NCBI RefSeq assembly: GCF_014842975.1
Contig: NZ_JACYXK010000028.1
Location: 62,001 to 126,000, forward strand
DNA: 64,000 bases
Source: Rhodanobacter sp. DHB23
GTDB taxonomy: Bacteria > Pseudomonadota > Gammaproteobacteria > Xanthomonadales > Rhodanobacteraceae
Direction: 5' to 3'
The notes under the pieces were generated by a model. The model had not been told where the DNA came from and searched no databases. It was given only the letters and a program-made list of their open reading frames with translations. Of the stretch, positions 10,707-19,778 are shown in pieces. Positions within the stretch are counted from its first letter, which is position 1. Every line of letters begins with the position of its first letter. Both the position numbers and the translations under genes were made by a program.

Positions 10707-10835
10707 CTAGGAATCCAGCCCTTCGATGCGGCTGACGAGTGCGAGGTGATCGAGCGCCTCGATGCGCAGGTTCGGCGAGGATGCTGCGAGAGGAGTTCCC
10801 GGTGCACACGACAGCACGTTGTAATGCCCTTGCAT
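10707..10835 (-). pseudogene. Decayed arsC-like remnant fused to a second fragment
   Basis: An ATG with a GGAG upstream opens a 42-codon frame twelve bases after the acr3 stop. Its first part matches the start of a low-molecular-weight arsenate reductase if one base is restored: NVL in the first frame, then VCTGNSSRSILAE in another, compared with [16 protein letters not shown] of the intact arsC upstream. The open frame then reads RIEALDHLALV, which resembles the N-terminus of VOC/glyoxalase-fold proteins, and stops. It looks like the scar of a deletion joining an arsC copy to a VOC gene. The VOC identity is tentative. Confidence 0.55.
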
Positions 10836-10847
10836 GGCGCTCTCCGG

Positions 10848-11936
10848 TCAGGCGGTCTGGGCTTCGTACCAGCGCTTGCTGGCGGTGACGATGCGGACCA
10901 CGGACAGCATCACCGGCACCTCGATCAGCACGCCCACCACGGTGGCCAGCGCCGCGCCCGAGTGCACGCCGAACAGGCCCACCGCCGTGGCCACCGCCAG
11001 TTCGAAGAAATTGCTGGCGCCGATCAGGGCCGAAGGCGCCGCCACGCAGTGCGGGACGCGGAACGCGCGGTTGAGGATGTAGGCCAGCGTCGAATTGCCG
11101 TAAACCTGGATCAGGATCGGCACGGCCAGCATGGCGATCACCAGCGGCTGCGCGAGGATCTGCCGTCCCTGGAAGCCGAACAGCAGCACCAGGGTCAGCA
11201 GCAATGCGCCAAGCGAGATCGGTCCCAGCCGAGCCAGCAGGCGCTGGAGTGCGTCCGGACCGCCATGAGCCAGTACGACATGGCGCAGGATGACGCTGAT
11301 CATCACTGGCACGACGATGTAGAGCACCACTGAGAGGATCAGCGTGTTCCACGGCACGGTGATCGCCGAAATGCCCAGCAGCAGCCCGACGATGGGCGCG
11401 AAGGCCACCACCATGATCGCGTCGTTCAGGGCCACCTGGCTCAAGGTGAAATTGGGCTCGCCGTTGCACAGGTTGCTCCACACGAACACCATCGCCGTGC
11501 AGGGTGCGGCCGCCAGCAGGATCAGGCCCGCGACATAGGAATCCAACTGGTCGGCCGGCAGCCACGGCGCAAACACGTGGCGGATGAAGATCCAGCCCAG
11601 CAGCGCCATCGAGAAGGGTTTCACGGCCCAGTTGATGAAGAGCGTGACGACTATCCCTTTCCATTGGCGGCGCACGCCGCCCAGCGCGCCGAAGTCGATC
11701 TTCAGCAGCATGGGGATGATCATCAGCCAGATCAGTACCGCGACAGGCAGGTTGACCTGTGCCACCTGCATGCCGCCCAGCCGGCCGAACGTGGCAGGCA
11801 GCCGGTGTCCGAGCAGCGTGCCGGCGACGATGCACAGCAGCACCCAGACGGTCAGGTAGCGCTCGAAGAAGCCCATGGGGTTTTCCGCAGGAACGGCGAC
11901 AGCGGCGTCGCCTGCCGGCAGGGGCGTTCCGTTCAT
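10848..11936 (-). CDS. acr3: Arsenite efflux permease, ACR3 type
   Basis: A 362-residue inner-membrane transporter with about ten hydrophobic segments that exports arsenite. The essential Cys lies in AAPCTAMVFVWSNL (fourth segment) and the conserved Glu in ASNFFELAVATA (ninth segment), both diagnostic of ACR3 rather than ArsB. The N-terminus is a short polar stretch before GFFERYLTVWVLL. Its start overlaps the arsC stop by four bases (ATGA on the minus strand). It is followed by a degenerate gene and then arsR. Confidence 0.95.
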   Translation of the reverse strand: MNGTPLPAGDAAVAVPAENPMGFFERYLTVWVLLCIVAGTLLGHRLPATFGRLGGMQVAQVNLPVAVLIWLMIIPMLLKIDFGALGGVRRQWKGIVVTLFINWAVKPFSMALLGWIFIRHVFAPWLPADQLDSYVAGLILLAAAPCTAMVFVWSNLCNGEPNFTLSQVALNDAIMVVAFAPIVGLLLGISAITVPWNTLILSVVLYIVVPVMISVILRHVVLAHGGPDALQRLLARLGPISLGALLLTLVLLFGFQGRQILAQPLVIAMLAVPILIQVYGNSTLAYILNRAFRVPHCVAAPSALIGASNFFELAVATAVGLFGVHSGAALATVVGVLIEVPVMLSVVRIVTASKRWYEAQTA

Positions 11937-12442
11937 GCCGCGTCCTCGTCTTCGTCGGTGAGGGCGCCGATGCGATCCAGCGCCTGCTTCAGGAGCTCGC
12001 GGTCCATCGTCTCCACCGGCAGGTCGACCAGGGCGGTGATCCGGTAGAGGATGAGCGTGTGGGCACGGCGGAACGCTTCGAGCAGGGCGCCATGGCCGTG
12101 GGCTGCGGCCGGATCGGGCAGGCCCCAGTGGCTCTTGACGAAATCGCCGAAGAGCACCGGGCAGTCCTCGTTGGCGGCGTTGTCGCACACGGTGATGACG
12201 ATATCGAGCGGCGGCGCACCTTCTTCCGTGAAGCGATCCCACGACTTGCTGCTCAAGCCGGCGATCGGAATGCCCGCGGCCTGGAGTTCATCCAACGCAT
12301 GTGGGTTGACTTTGCCGGTGGGCTGACTGCCGGCGCTGAATGCTTCGAAGCGGCCCTTGCCGAGGTGGTTGAGCGTGGCTTCGGAGAGGATGCTGCGGGC
12401 GGAGTTGCCCGTGCAGATGAACAGGACGCGGCAGGGGTTCAT
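11933..12442 (-). CDS. arsC: Arsenate reductase, low-molecular-weight phosphatase type
   Basis: A 169-residue arsenate reductase. The phosphate-binding loop C-x5-R is CTGNSARS starting at Cys10, and Cys86 and Cys94 ([10 protein letters not shown]) match the Cys82/Cys89 pair of thioredoxin-coupled ArsC such as that of plasmid pI258. This suggests a triple-cysteine redox relay; the coupling partner is inferred. It opens the minus-strand ars unit and its stop overlaps the acr3 start. The upstream region is shared with divergent arsH. Confidence 0.92.
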   Translation of the reverse strand: MNPCRVLFICTGNSARSILSEATLNHLGKGRFEAFSAGSQPTGKVNPHALDELQAAGIPIAGLSSKSWDRFTEEGAPPLDIVITVCDNAANEDCPVLFGDFVKSHWGLPDPAAAHGHGALLEAFRRAHTLILYRITALVDLPVETMDRELLKQALDRIGALTDEDEDAA

Positions 12443-12520
12443 GACGGCTCTCGTGCTGGTGCGTGGATCGCGGGATGGGAAGCGCAGGCGGTGCATGCGG
12501 GCATCGCCTTGCGCTTCCAT

Positions 12521-12556
12521 ATTGTTTCGACATTTCTATATTCATAGAATTGTTTC
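12521..12556. promoter_or_regulatory. Candidate ArsR operator between arsC and arsH
   Basis: A 6-4-6 palindrome TTCTAT-ATTC-ATAGAA (12534-12549) is flanked by two direct copies of ATTGTTTC (12521-12528 and 12549-12556). AT-rich dyads of this kind between divergent ars genes are typical ArsR/SmtB-family targets. Binding is inferred from position and symmetry only. Confidence 0.55.
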
Positions 12557-12560
12557 ACCA

Positions 12561-13391
12561 ATGCAATGCCGGACCTGCCCCGTGACCGAAGAACTCCCGC
12601 ACGTCGATGCCACCCTGCTCGATACCCCCAGCCTCGCGAAGCTGGATCTGCCGACGGGTGCCGGCCACCCGCCGCGCATCCTCATCCTGTACGGCTCGCT
12701 GCGGCCGCAATCGTTCAGCCGCAAGCTTGCCCTGGAGGCGGGACGCATCCTGCGCCGGTTCGGTGCAGAGACCCGCGTGTTCGATCCGCACGACCTGCCG
12801 ATCCTGGACAGCGTGCCGGCCAGCCATCCCAGGGTGCAGGAGCTGCGTGCCCTGTCGCTGTGGTCCGAGGGCCAGGTCTGGGTCAGCCCGGAGCGGCATG
12901 GCACCGTCACCGGCGTGTTCAAGAACCAGATCGACTGGCTACCGCTGGAAGAGGGCAGTGTGCGTCCGACGCAGGGGCGCACGCTGGCGGTGATGCAGGT
13001 CTGCGGTGGATCGCAGTCGTTCAACGTGGTGAACGCGTTGCGCGTGCTGGGGCGCTGGATGCGCATGGTGACCATCCCGAACCAGTCGTCGGTGGCCAGG
13101 GCCTGGCAGGAATTCGACGACGACGGGCGCATGAAGCCCTCGCCGTTCTACGACCGCGTGGTCGACGTGATGGAAGAACTGTTCAAGTTCACCTTGCTGG
13201 TGCGCGACCGCAGCGACTACCTGGTGGACCGCTACAGCGAGCGCAAGGGAGCGGCCCGGGCCAGGGTGTCCGCAGCAGCCGTTGTTGCCGGGGTGCCGTC
13301 ACCCGACGCACTTGCACCAGTCGTGCACACAAGGGAAACACCGAAGCAGGCGACTGCGTGTTGCGGCACCCCGGGCAGCCAGTGCGTGTGA
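12561..13391 (+). CDS. arsH: ArsH, NADPH-dependent flavoprotein of arsenic resistance
   Basis: A 276-residue NADPH:FMN oxidoreductase-fold protein; ArsH enzymes oxidise trivalent organoarsenicals. The FMN loop is [15 protein letters not shown], and [18 protein letters not shown] is the ArsH signature. The ATG at 12561 gives an extra CxxC at the N-terminus (MQCRTCP); a GTG at 12582 would give a more usual start before [12 protein letters not shown], so the start is uncertain. The C-terminus has about 40 residues beyond the usual end, with a cysteine-containing tail ([11 protein letters not shown]). It is divergent from arsC across the proposed operator. Confidence 0.92.
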   Translation: MQCRTCPVTEELPHVDATLLDTPSLAKLDLPTGAGHPPRILILYGSLRPQSFSRKLALEAGRILRRFGAETRVFDPHDLPILDSVPASHPRVQELRALSLWSEGQVWVSPERHGTVTGVFKNQIDWLPLEEGSVRPTQGRTLAVMQVCGGSQSFNVVNALRVLGRWMRMVTIPNQSSVARAWQEFDDDGRMKPSPFYDRVVDVMEELFKFTLLVRDRSDYLVDRYSERKGAARARVSAAAVVAGVPSPDALAPVVHTRETPKQATACCGTPGSQCV

Positions 13392-13676
13392 GCTCGGCCA
13401 TCCGGCCGCGAGGGTCTGTCACAACCCCGGTGTGGCACTTCACGGAACACCTCGCCATGCCGGTCGTGGCGATGCAGGGAATAGGCATGTAATTTGCCTG
13501 AGGCATGGGAGCGCCTGACGGTCCAAGGCAGAATGAGGCTGGCCTGGAAACGCAGGCCGCCATGCGCATGTGCGCGCCTGCAGGAGGCTTCGGTTGAGGC
13601 CATCCCGTCGGGTGATGCATTTTGTCCATGAGTGCCGTATTGCTGCCCTCGTGTTGACCTTGAGGAGAACCCCAGC

Positions 13677-15176
13677 TTGCATGCTGCTTTGCTCATCGTG
13701 CTGCTGACGGCGCATCTGGCGCTGGCGTACTGGTGCGGTCATGCGGAGGCCGTGCCGCCCCAACTGGCCATGCTGCTGGTGCAGGGCATGGCGGTGTGGG
13801 CGGTGTTCACGCGCTACCGGCGCAGCCCGTCCCTGATCCGGTTGCCGTGGCTGCTGCTGGCGGTGGCCGTGCTGATGCAGATGCTGTGGGACGGCACCAA
13901 TGCGCTGGCGGCGGTGCTGGGCGACAAGGGCGGCTACCTGGCCGCGCTCGCCACGGTGCTGTCGGGCTTGTACGTGGTCCCGTGCATGTTCATGTCGACG
14001 CGCTCGTTCACGCGACATGAGCCGCGCACCGTGGCCGTGCTGGACCTGGTGCTGCTGTGCATGGTGGCGGTGCTGGTGTACCAGTTCTTCACCACGCTGT
14101 TGAGCGGGCCGCTGGCCGCCGATCCGGCCAGCATCCACGTGGTGGTCTACCTGGCCGATGCCATCGATTTCTCGCTGGCGGCGATGGCACTGCTGCGCCT
14201 GTTCGGGGCACGCAGCTTCCGCTGGCGTTACTTCTACTACGTGGCCGGCGCGTATCTGCTGGTCAATGCCGCGGTGGCCTGCATCTACAACCGCATCGAA
14301 ATGCATGGCCTGCCGTGGTGGGCAGGCTCGCTGATCGATATCCCGCACGCCTTGCTGGTGCTGGTGGCCTTGCGCAGGCCACCGCGCTGGTTGCGCACCT
14401 ATCATCCGTCGCTGGGCGTTTCGCAGACCATCGCCTCGTTCGCGCCGATCATGCTGGCGACGATGGTGGTCATGCTCGCCATCAGCACGTCGCGCATCCA
14501 TTACGGGCTCAGCCTGCTGGTGGGATCGCTGGCGGTGCTGTTCTACGGTTTGCGCGTGGCCTTCATCCAGAGCCGGCACATCGACCAGCAGCGCGCCGTC
14601 GACCAGAGCACCCGGCGGCTGGAGCAACAGGTGGGGCGCGACCCGCTTACCGGCATCGCCAACCGCGCCGCGCTGGACACGCGCCTGCGCGAAGTGCTGG
14701 AAGCGGGGCACCGGACCGGTGGCTTCTGTTCGCTGCTGATGGTCGATATCGATTACTTCAAGCAATACAACGACAGCCTCGGGCACGTCGCCGGCGATGC
14801 TTGCCTGGTGCGGGTGGCCGATGCCTTGAGCCACAGCGTGGTGCGCGCGCACGACCTGGTGGCGCGCTACGGCGGCGAAGAGTTCACCATCGTGCTGGCC
14901 GACACCACGGCAGATATGGCGCAGGAAGTGGCGCGCCGCCTGATCGCCGCGATCGAGCACTTGCACATCGCCCACCCGGCCTGTCCCCTTGGACGCCTTT
15001 CCATCAGCATCGGAGTGGCCAGCCAGACCACGCAGACGCCAATCGATCCGATGGCCATGCTGGACGAAGCCGACCATGCGCTGTATCGCGCCAAGCGCAA
15101 CGGCCGCAACCGCTTCGAAACGGCGGCAGGCGACGCCGATCCACCGGCGGCCCTGCGTGATGCCAACAGCGTGTAG
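13677..15176 (+). CDS. Membrane-bound GGDEF diguanylate cyclase
   Basis: A 499-residue protein with about eight hydrophobic N-terminal segments (residues 1-300) and a C-terminal GGDEF domain that makes c-di-GMP from two GTP. The active-site motif is GGEEF (399-403) and the inhibitory I-site RAHD (390-393) is spaced correctly, so it should be active and feedback-inhibited. DPLTGIANRAALD marks the domain start. The start is a TTG with AGGAGA nine bases upstream, giving a hydrophobic first helix; a longer frame from 13632 lacks a ribosome-binding site. The sensory membrane domain resembles MASE-type modules but was not identified. Confidence 0.88.
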   Translation: MHAALLIVLLTAHLALAYWCGHAEAVPPQLAMLLVQGMAVWAVFTRYRRSPSLIRLPWLLLAVAVLMQMLWDGTNALAAVLGDKGGYLAALATVLSGLYVVPCMFMSTRSFTRHEPRTVAVLDLVLLCMVAVLVYQFFTTLLSGPLAADPASIHVVVYLADAIDFSLAAMALLRLFGARSFRWRYFYYVAGAYLLVNAAVACIYNRIEMHGLPWWAGSLIDIPHALLVLVALRRPPRWLRTYHPSLGVSQTIASFAPIMLATMVVMLAISTSRIHYGLSLLVGSLAVLFYGLRVAFIQSRHIDQQRAVDQSTRRLEQQVGRDPLTGIANRAALDTRLREVLEAGHRTGGFCSLLMVDIDYFKQYNDSLGHVAGDACLVRVADALSHSVVRAHDLVARYGGEEFTIVLADTTADMAQEVARRLIAAIEHLHIAHPACPLGRLSISIGVASQTTQTPIDPMAMLDEADHALYRAKRNGRNRFETAAGDADPPAALRDANSV

Positions 15177-15653
15177 CGTTGTCCTGCCTTGTCGTTGCGG
15201 TCATCCGGCCGCGGTCACCTGCATCAGGCTCTTCTTCGTTGGGTGAAGCGTGATTCGCAGGGCAGGGGCACCTTGCCGTCCGGATTTCCGAAGCCGCTGC
15301 AGCGCAAGGCTTGCGATGGCTTGCTGGATAAGCGCCATCCAGGCCAGCCGCCAGGGCACGGTCGATTCCTGTCCGCATGGCGGACACAATATGTAGGCAT
15401 CGGCTGACGTATCGCATGGATATCGCGTGGCAGAGTGCATGGGGTCGATGGCGTTCGCCTCCCAGGTACGTCGTGATTCACATGCGAAGAAACCCCGGGC
15501 GCCCGGTGATTTTGTGACGGTCTGCGTCGTTCGATGCACGCGTCGTGCTTGCATCCGGCGGCAAGGCTGCCTAGCTTGCGAGACAGGAGCGTCGCCGCGG
15601 ATGCAGTGGCGCGATGTATCGGCAACCGAGAAATCCATCAAGGAGGAGAGGGC
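15177..15653. other. Intergenic region before the response-regulator gene
   Basis: About 477 bases with no convincing gene. It contains two small perfect palindromes: TGTCCGC-ATG-GCGGACA at 15370-15386 and CCGGGCGCCCGG around 15495-15510. Neither is followed by a T run. A strong Shine-Dalgarno (AAGGAGGAG, 15640-15648) precedes the next gene. Confidence 0.5.
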
Positions 15654-16307
15654 ATGATCCAGATTGTTCTGATCGACGACCACGAGCTTGTTCGCACCGG
15701 CTTCCGGATGATCCTGCAGCAGCAGCCGGACATGCACATCTGTGGCGAAGCGGCGAGCGCGGAGGAAGGTTTGCGCCTGATCCGCAGCCTGAAGCCGGAG
15801 ATCGCGCTGGTGGACGTGCACATGCCCGGCATGAGCGGCATCGAGCTGACCGAGCGGGTGAGCCGCGCCGAGCTGGCCACGCGCATCGTGGTGGTCACCG
15901 TGGTGGACGATGGCCGCTTCCCGAAGCGCCTGCTCGATGCCGGTGCTTCGGGTTACCTGACCAAGGGCTGCAATGCCGACGAACTGGTGGTGGCGGTACG
16001 GCAAGTGGCCGGCGGCCGGCGTTACCTGGCGCCGGCAGTGGCGCAGCAATTGGCGCTGGCCACGCTGGACGGCAAGGTTTCGCCGTTTGATTCCCTGTCC
16101 AGCCGCGAGCTGGAAGTGGCGATGATGCTGGTGCGCGGCAAGCCGCTGACCATGATCGGCGAGCAGCTCAACCTCAGCCCCAAGACCGTATCCACCTACA
16201 AGCAGCGCCTGATGGAGAAACTGCACGTGGATCACGTGCTGGGGCTGGCGCACCTGATGACGGCACATGGCCTGATCGACGCACCGAACCACCGGGTAGG
16301 CACCTGA
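15654..16307 (+). CDS. LuxR/NarL-type response regulator, GacA/UvrY-like
   Basis: A 217-residue two-component regulator. The receiver domain (1-120) has the acidic pocket at IDDH and phospho-acceptor Asp54 in VDVHMPGMSG. The C-terminal domain (about 145-210) is a LuxR helix-turn-helix with LSSRELEVAMMLVRGK and LSPKTVSTYKQRLMEKL. Overall similarity to GacA/UvrY/VarA is strong; those activate small RNAs that sequester CsrA/RsmA. The usual neighbour uvrC is not adjacent, and the cognate BarA/GacS kinase is not in the window. A bidirectional terminator follows. Confidence 0.87.
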   Translation: MIQIVLIDDHELVRTGFRMILQQQPDMHICGEAASAEEGLRLIRSLKPEIALVDVHMPGMSGIELTERVSRAELATRIVVVTVVDDGRFPKRLLDAGASGYLTKGCNADELVVAVRQVAGGRRYLAPAVAQQLALATLDGKVSPFDSLSSRELEVAMMLVRGKPLTMIGEQLNLSPKTVSTYKQRLMEKLHVDHVLGLAHLMTAHGLIDAPNHRVGT

Positions 16308-16328
16308 GCATCGACTCGGCATGACCCG

Positions 16329-16364
16329 ACAAAAAAGCCGAACCTCGCGGTTCGGCTTTTTTGT
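16329..16364. terminator. Bidirectional terminator between the response regulator and rne
   Basis: A perfect 16-bp stem (arms 16329-16344 and 16349-16364, loop TCGC) has six A on the left and six T on the right. It terminates the converging response-regulator gene and rne. Confidence 0.93.
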
Positions 16365-16384
16365 CTTGGCCGGCTATGCGGAGC

Positions 16385-19300
16385 TCAAGGCGCCGCGTCG
16401 TGGCGGGGCTCCTGCTCCTCCGAGGACTCCGTCGCGGCGGGCTTGGCCGTGGCGTGCTCGACAGGTGCAGGGGGAGTTCCCGCGCTTTCGGCAACGTGGC
16501 CCAGCAAGTCGCCCTGACGCGGTTGTACGGCGGAAGGCGGTGCGACGTGCCCGTTGACGCTGGCGTGCGAAGGTTCCGGATGCGTCTCTACAGCCGGAGC
16601 CGGGACCGGGGCGGTAGCTGGCGCGGCGGCTGCGGTTTCTTCCGCTTCGTTCTTCGGCTCGACGGCGGCGGCCTGCAGCGCGTGCTCGGGTTCGGGCTCG
16701 CGAGGCTGGCTCGGGCTCGGTTCGGGCATGGCGGCATCCGTCTCGACCGGGCGGGGCGTTTCCGCGGGCGGCACGGCCGGTGCCGCGGGCTTTTCCGGAA
16801 TCGGCGGCAGCGTCGGCAGGCTGAAGGCTGTGGCGACGGCAGCGGCCAGCGGCGCTTCGGTCAGCACCACGCGTACGGGCTCCGGGCGTTCGGCCTGCGG
16901 AGGCGTGGCACGTGGGGCCGGTGCCGGGCGCGGTGCCGTGGGGGCGGCCGATGCGAGCGAGGCTGCTTCTGCGGCAACCACGTCGGTGGCGACGGGAGCC
17001 GCGGCTTCAGCGGACCCAGGCGCCGGCACGGGGGCGGCTTCGTCGCCTTCCGCGTCGACCTCGTCGCGATCCTCATCGTCCAGTTCACCGGCTTGTCCGG
17101 CGTTCGCTACCGTATCGACGGCGGTTTCGTCGTGGCGACGGCGGCGGCGACCACCACGACGACCGCGGCGGCGGCGCGCCGGGCCTTCGGCATCGCCGTT
17201 GGCGGCGTCGGCTGCCGCCTCCTGACCTTCGGGTACGGCTACGGCAACCAGCTTGGCTTCGTCGATCGCTTCGGCAGGGGCGGCCACGGGGCGCGGCGCC
17301 GGTGCTTCCGGCCTGGGCATCGCGGGCGCCGCGGCGACGGGGGCCGGGGCTACGGGCTTGCGCTCGGGCTGGGCGACCTTGCCGTTGTCGGTGTTGTTGC
17401 GCTGCTGCTGGCGCTCCGGCTTCGGCGCCTGGTTGGCCTGCTGCTGGCGCTGTGCGCCTTCGCCGCCCTTGTTGCGGTTGCCCTGCTGCTGGCTCGGCTT
17501 GGCTTGCTGCTGCGCGCCGCCATCGCGGCGCTCCTCGCGACGCTGCTGCTGGCGGTTGCCGTTGTTGCCCTGTGCATTGCGGTTGCGTTCGTCACGGCGC
17601 GGCTGCTGCTGGCGGTTGTTGCCGCGCGCGTTGTTGCGGTCGGTGCCAGCCGACTGTGTCGCGGGCGTGGCGCTCTCCGTGGCGGGGGCGTCACTGCGGA
17701 ACCAGCCGAACAGGCGGGAGATGATGCCGCCGCCGTTCGAGGGGGCCGCGGCCGGTGCGGGCGCGGCCTGACGGCGCGGTGCCTGTGCCGGCTGTTGTTG
17801 CACGGGCGCGGGAGCATCCTCCTCGCGCACCGGCGCAGGCGTGGCGGGCACGATGCCGCTGACGGCAGGCTGCTCGTTGCTGCCCAGCGTCTGGCCCATC
17901 TTCGGGAGCGGCGTGGCGTCGACCGCGGTGAGGCGCTCGTAGCTGGGCTTGCTGTGTTCGCCCATGTCCGCTTCCTTGATCCGCTGGATCTCGATGTGCG
18001 GCGTTTCCAGCTTGTCGTCGGCCACGATCACCACATGCGCCTTGTGGCGCAGCTCGATCTCGACCACGCTGGCGCGCTTCTCGTTGAGCAGGAAGTTGGC
18101 CACCGTGGGCGGGGCCTGCACCAGCACCTGGCCGGTGTTGTCCTTCATCGCGTGCTCTTCGATCAGGCGCAGGGTGGACAGGCCCAGCGATTCCACGCTG
18201 CGGATGTGGCCGTGGCCTTCGCAGCGCGGGCAGACGATCTGGGTGGCTTCGCCCAGGGACGGGCGCAGGCGCTGGCGCGACAGCTCCAGCAGGCCGAAGC
18301 GCGAGATGCGGCCCACCTGCACGCGGGCGCGGTCCAGCTTCAGCGCGTCCTTGAGCTTGTCCTCGACCTCGCGTTGGTGGCGCGGGCTGTCCATGTCGAT
18401 GAAGTCGATCACGATCAGGCCACCGGCGTCGCGGATGCGGCACTGGCGGGCGATCTCCACCGCGGCCTCGAGGTTGGTGTTGAACGCCGTTTCCTCGATG
18501 TCCGAGCCCTTGGTGGCCTTGGCCGAGTTGATGTCGATCGCGGTCAGCGCCTCGGTCTGGTCGATCACGATCGAGCCGCCGGAGGGCAGGCGCACCTGGC
18601 GGTCGAACGCGCTCTCGATCTGCGTCTCGATCTGGTAGCGGTTGAACAGCGGGGTGTCGTCCTTGTACAGCTTGAGCTTGCGCAGCGAGGTGGGCATCAC
18701 CTGCTGCATGAACTCGCGGGCGTCCTCGTACAGCGATTCCTCGTCGATCAGGATCTCGCCGATGTCGCTGCGCAGGTAGTCGCGCAGGGCGCGGATGAAC
18801 AGCTTGGACTCCTGGTAGATCAGGAACGGCGCCTTGCGCTTGCTGGCGGCCTCGGAGATCGAGCGCCACAGGGTCAGCAGGTAGTCCAGGTCCCACTGCA
18901 GCTCTTCGGCGTCGCGGCCGAGGCCGGCGGTGCGCACGATCAGGCCGACGTCGTCGGGCACGGTGACGTGCTCCAGCGCTTCCTTCAGGGCCTGCCGGTC
19001 CTCGCCCTCGATCCGGCGCGAGACGCCGCCGGCCTTCGGGTTGTTCGGCATCAGCACCATGTAGCGGCCGGCCAGCGAGATGAAGGTGGTCAGCGCGGCG
19101 CCCTTGTTGCCGCGTTCCTCCTTCTCGACCTGCACGACGACTTCCTGGCCTTCCTTCAGAAGTTCGCGGATGCCCGACTTGTGCGGGTTGAGGCCTGGGG
19201 TGAAGTACTGGTCGGCGATTTCCTTTAGCGGCAGGAAACCGTGGCGCTCGGCGCCGTAATCGACGAAGCAGGCTTCAAGGGATTGCTCGACGCGGGTGAT

Positions 19301-19435
19301 GCGGCCCTTGTAGATGTTGGCCTTTTTCTGTTCGCGGGAGGGGATTTCGATGTCGAGATCGTAAAGGTTCTGGCCATCGACGATGGCCACGCGCAACTCT
19401 TCACGCTGAGTTGCGTTGATCAACATGCGCTTCAT
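16385..19435 (-). CDS. rne: Ribonuclease E
   Basis: A 1016-residue endoribonuclease that starts mRNA decay, processes rRNA and tRNA, and scaffolds the degradosome. The N-terminal half holds the S1 domain (about 38-125), the 5' sensor region, catalytic Asp301 ([10 protein letters not shown]) and Asp344 (IVIDFIDMD), and the zinc-link Cys402-x2-Cys405 (VCPRCEG). The C-terminal half (about 520 onward) is low-complexity and rich in Arg, Gln, Asn, Pro, Ala and Glu, with basic [11 protein letters not shown]-type patches likely to bind RNA. The length matches other xanthomonad RNase E. The long region before the start may hold the autoregulatory leader. Confidence 0.96.
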   Translation of the reverse strand: MKRMLINATQREELRVAIVDGQNLYDLDIEIPSREQKKANIYKGRITRVEQSLEACFVDYGAERHGFLPLKEIADQYFTPGLNPHKSGIRELLKEGQEVVVQVEKEERGNKGAALTTFISLAGRYMVLMPNNPKAGGVSRRIEGEDRQALKEALEHVTVPDDVGLIVRTAGLGRDAEELQWDLDYLLTLWRSISEAASKRKAPFLIYQESKLFIRALRDYLRSDIGEILIDEESLYEDAREFMQQVMPTSLRKLKLYKDDTPLFNRYQIETQIESAFDRQVRLPSGGSIVIDQTEALTAIDINSAKATKGSDIEETAFNTNLEAAVEIARQCRIRDAGGLIVIDFIDMDSPRHQREVEDKLKDALKLDRARVQVGRISRFGLLELSRQRLRPSLGEATQIVCPRCEGHGHIRSVESLGLSTLRLIEEHAMKDNTGQVLVQAPPTVANFLLNEKRASVVEIELRHKAHVVIVADDKLETPHIEIQRIKEADMGEHSKPSYERLTAVDATPLPKMGQTLGSNEQPAVSGIVPATPAPVREEDAPAPVQQQPAQAPRRQAAPAPAAAPSNGGGIISRLFGWFRSDAPATESATPATQSAGTDRNNARGNNRQQQPRRDERNRNAQGNNGNRQQQRREERRDGGAQQQAKPSQQQGNRNKGGEGAQRQQQANQAPKPERQQQRNNTDNGKVAQPERKPVAPAPVAAAPAMPRPEAPAPRPVAAPAEAIDEAKLVAVAVPEGQEAAADAANGDAEGPARRRRGRRGGRRRRRHDETAVDTVANAGQAGELDDEDRDEVDAEGDEAAPVPAPGSAEAAAPVATDVVAAEAASLASAAPTAPRPAPAPRATPPQAERPEPVRVVLTEAPLAAAVATAFSLPTLPPIPEKPAAPAVPPAETPRPVETDAAMPEPSPSQPREPEPEHALQAAAVEPKNEAEETAAAAPATAPVPAPAVETHPEPSHASVNGHVAPPSAVQPRQGDLLGHVAESAGTPPAPVEHATAKPAATESSEEQEPRHDAAP

Positions 19436-19778
19436 TGTAGTTTTCCTCGGCTCGCCCGCGCGTCGCGTGCCGCGGTGGCGCCGGGATGGCGGCCTGCCGG
19501 GGATCGCGCCGCTGCGGTGGAGCGGCTCATGTGACGGCGCCTTTCCGGGCGCCCGGATGTTCGGGTTGCTGCACCAGCCGCGCCCAAGCGACAGGCTTCG
19601 GGCAAACGACGGCCCGAACCGTTACGATGAAAGGGAGTCGCGACCGCTGCCTGGGAATCGATCCCTGGACAGTCGGCGCAATCCTCGCCGGCGTGACGGG
19701 CGGGGCCCCGGCCCGAACCGGTCTCGGCGGGCAGGGAATGGCGCCCGCCGAGTATCCCATTCATACAGGTTTTTTTCA
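19436..19778. other. Divergent region between rne and rluC
   Basis: About 343 bases without a supported gene, between the diverging starts of rne and rluC. In Escherichia coli the rne leader folds into hairpins by which RNase E controls its own mRNA, and rluC is likewise divergent from rne. No specific hairpin could be assigned here by eye. A T tract (about 19770-19776) lies just before the rluC ATG instead of a recognisable Shine-Dalgarno. Confidence 0.5.

Noticed and set aside
13677-15176. The membrane GGDEF gene as the missing WspR of the chemosensory operon
   Set aside because: It is 37 kb away, has a membrane sensor and no receiver domain, unlike WspR.
15177-15653. A CsrA-titrating small RNA next to the GacA/UvrY-type gene
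   Set aside because: Several GGA triplets occur, but they are not placed in a series of hairpin loops, and no terminator ends the region.
16361-19228. A 955-codon plus-strand open frame opposite rne
   Set aside because: It is the GC-driven antisense shadow of rne, with low-complexity Arg/Leu/Val sequence and no recognisable motif; rne on the other strand is unmistakable.
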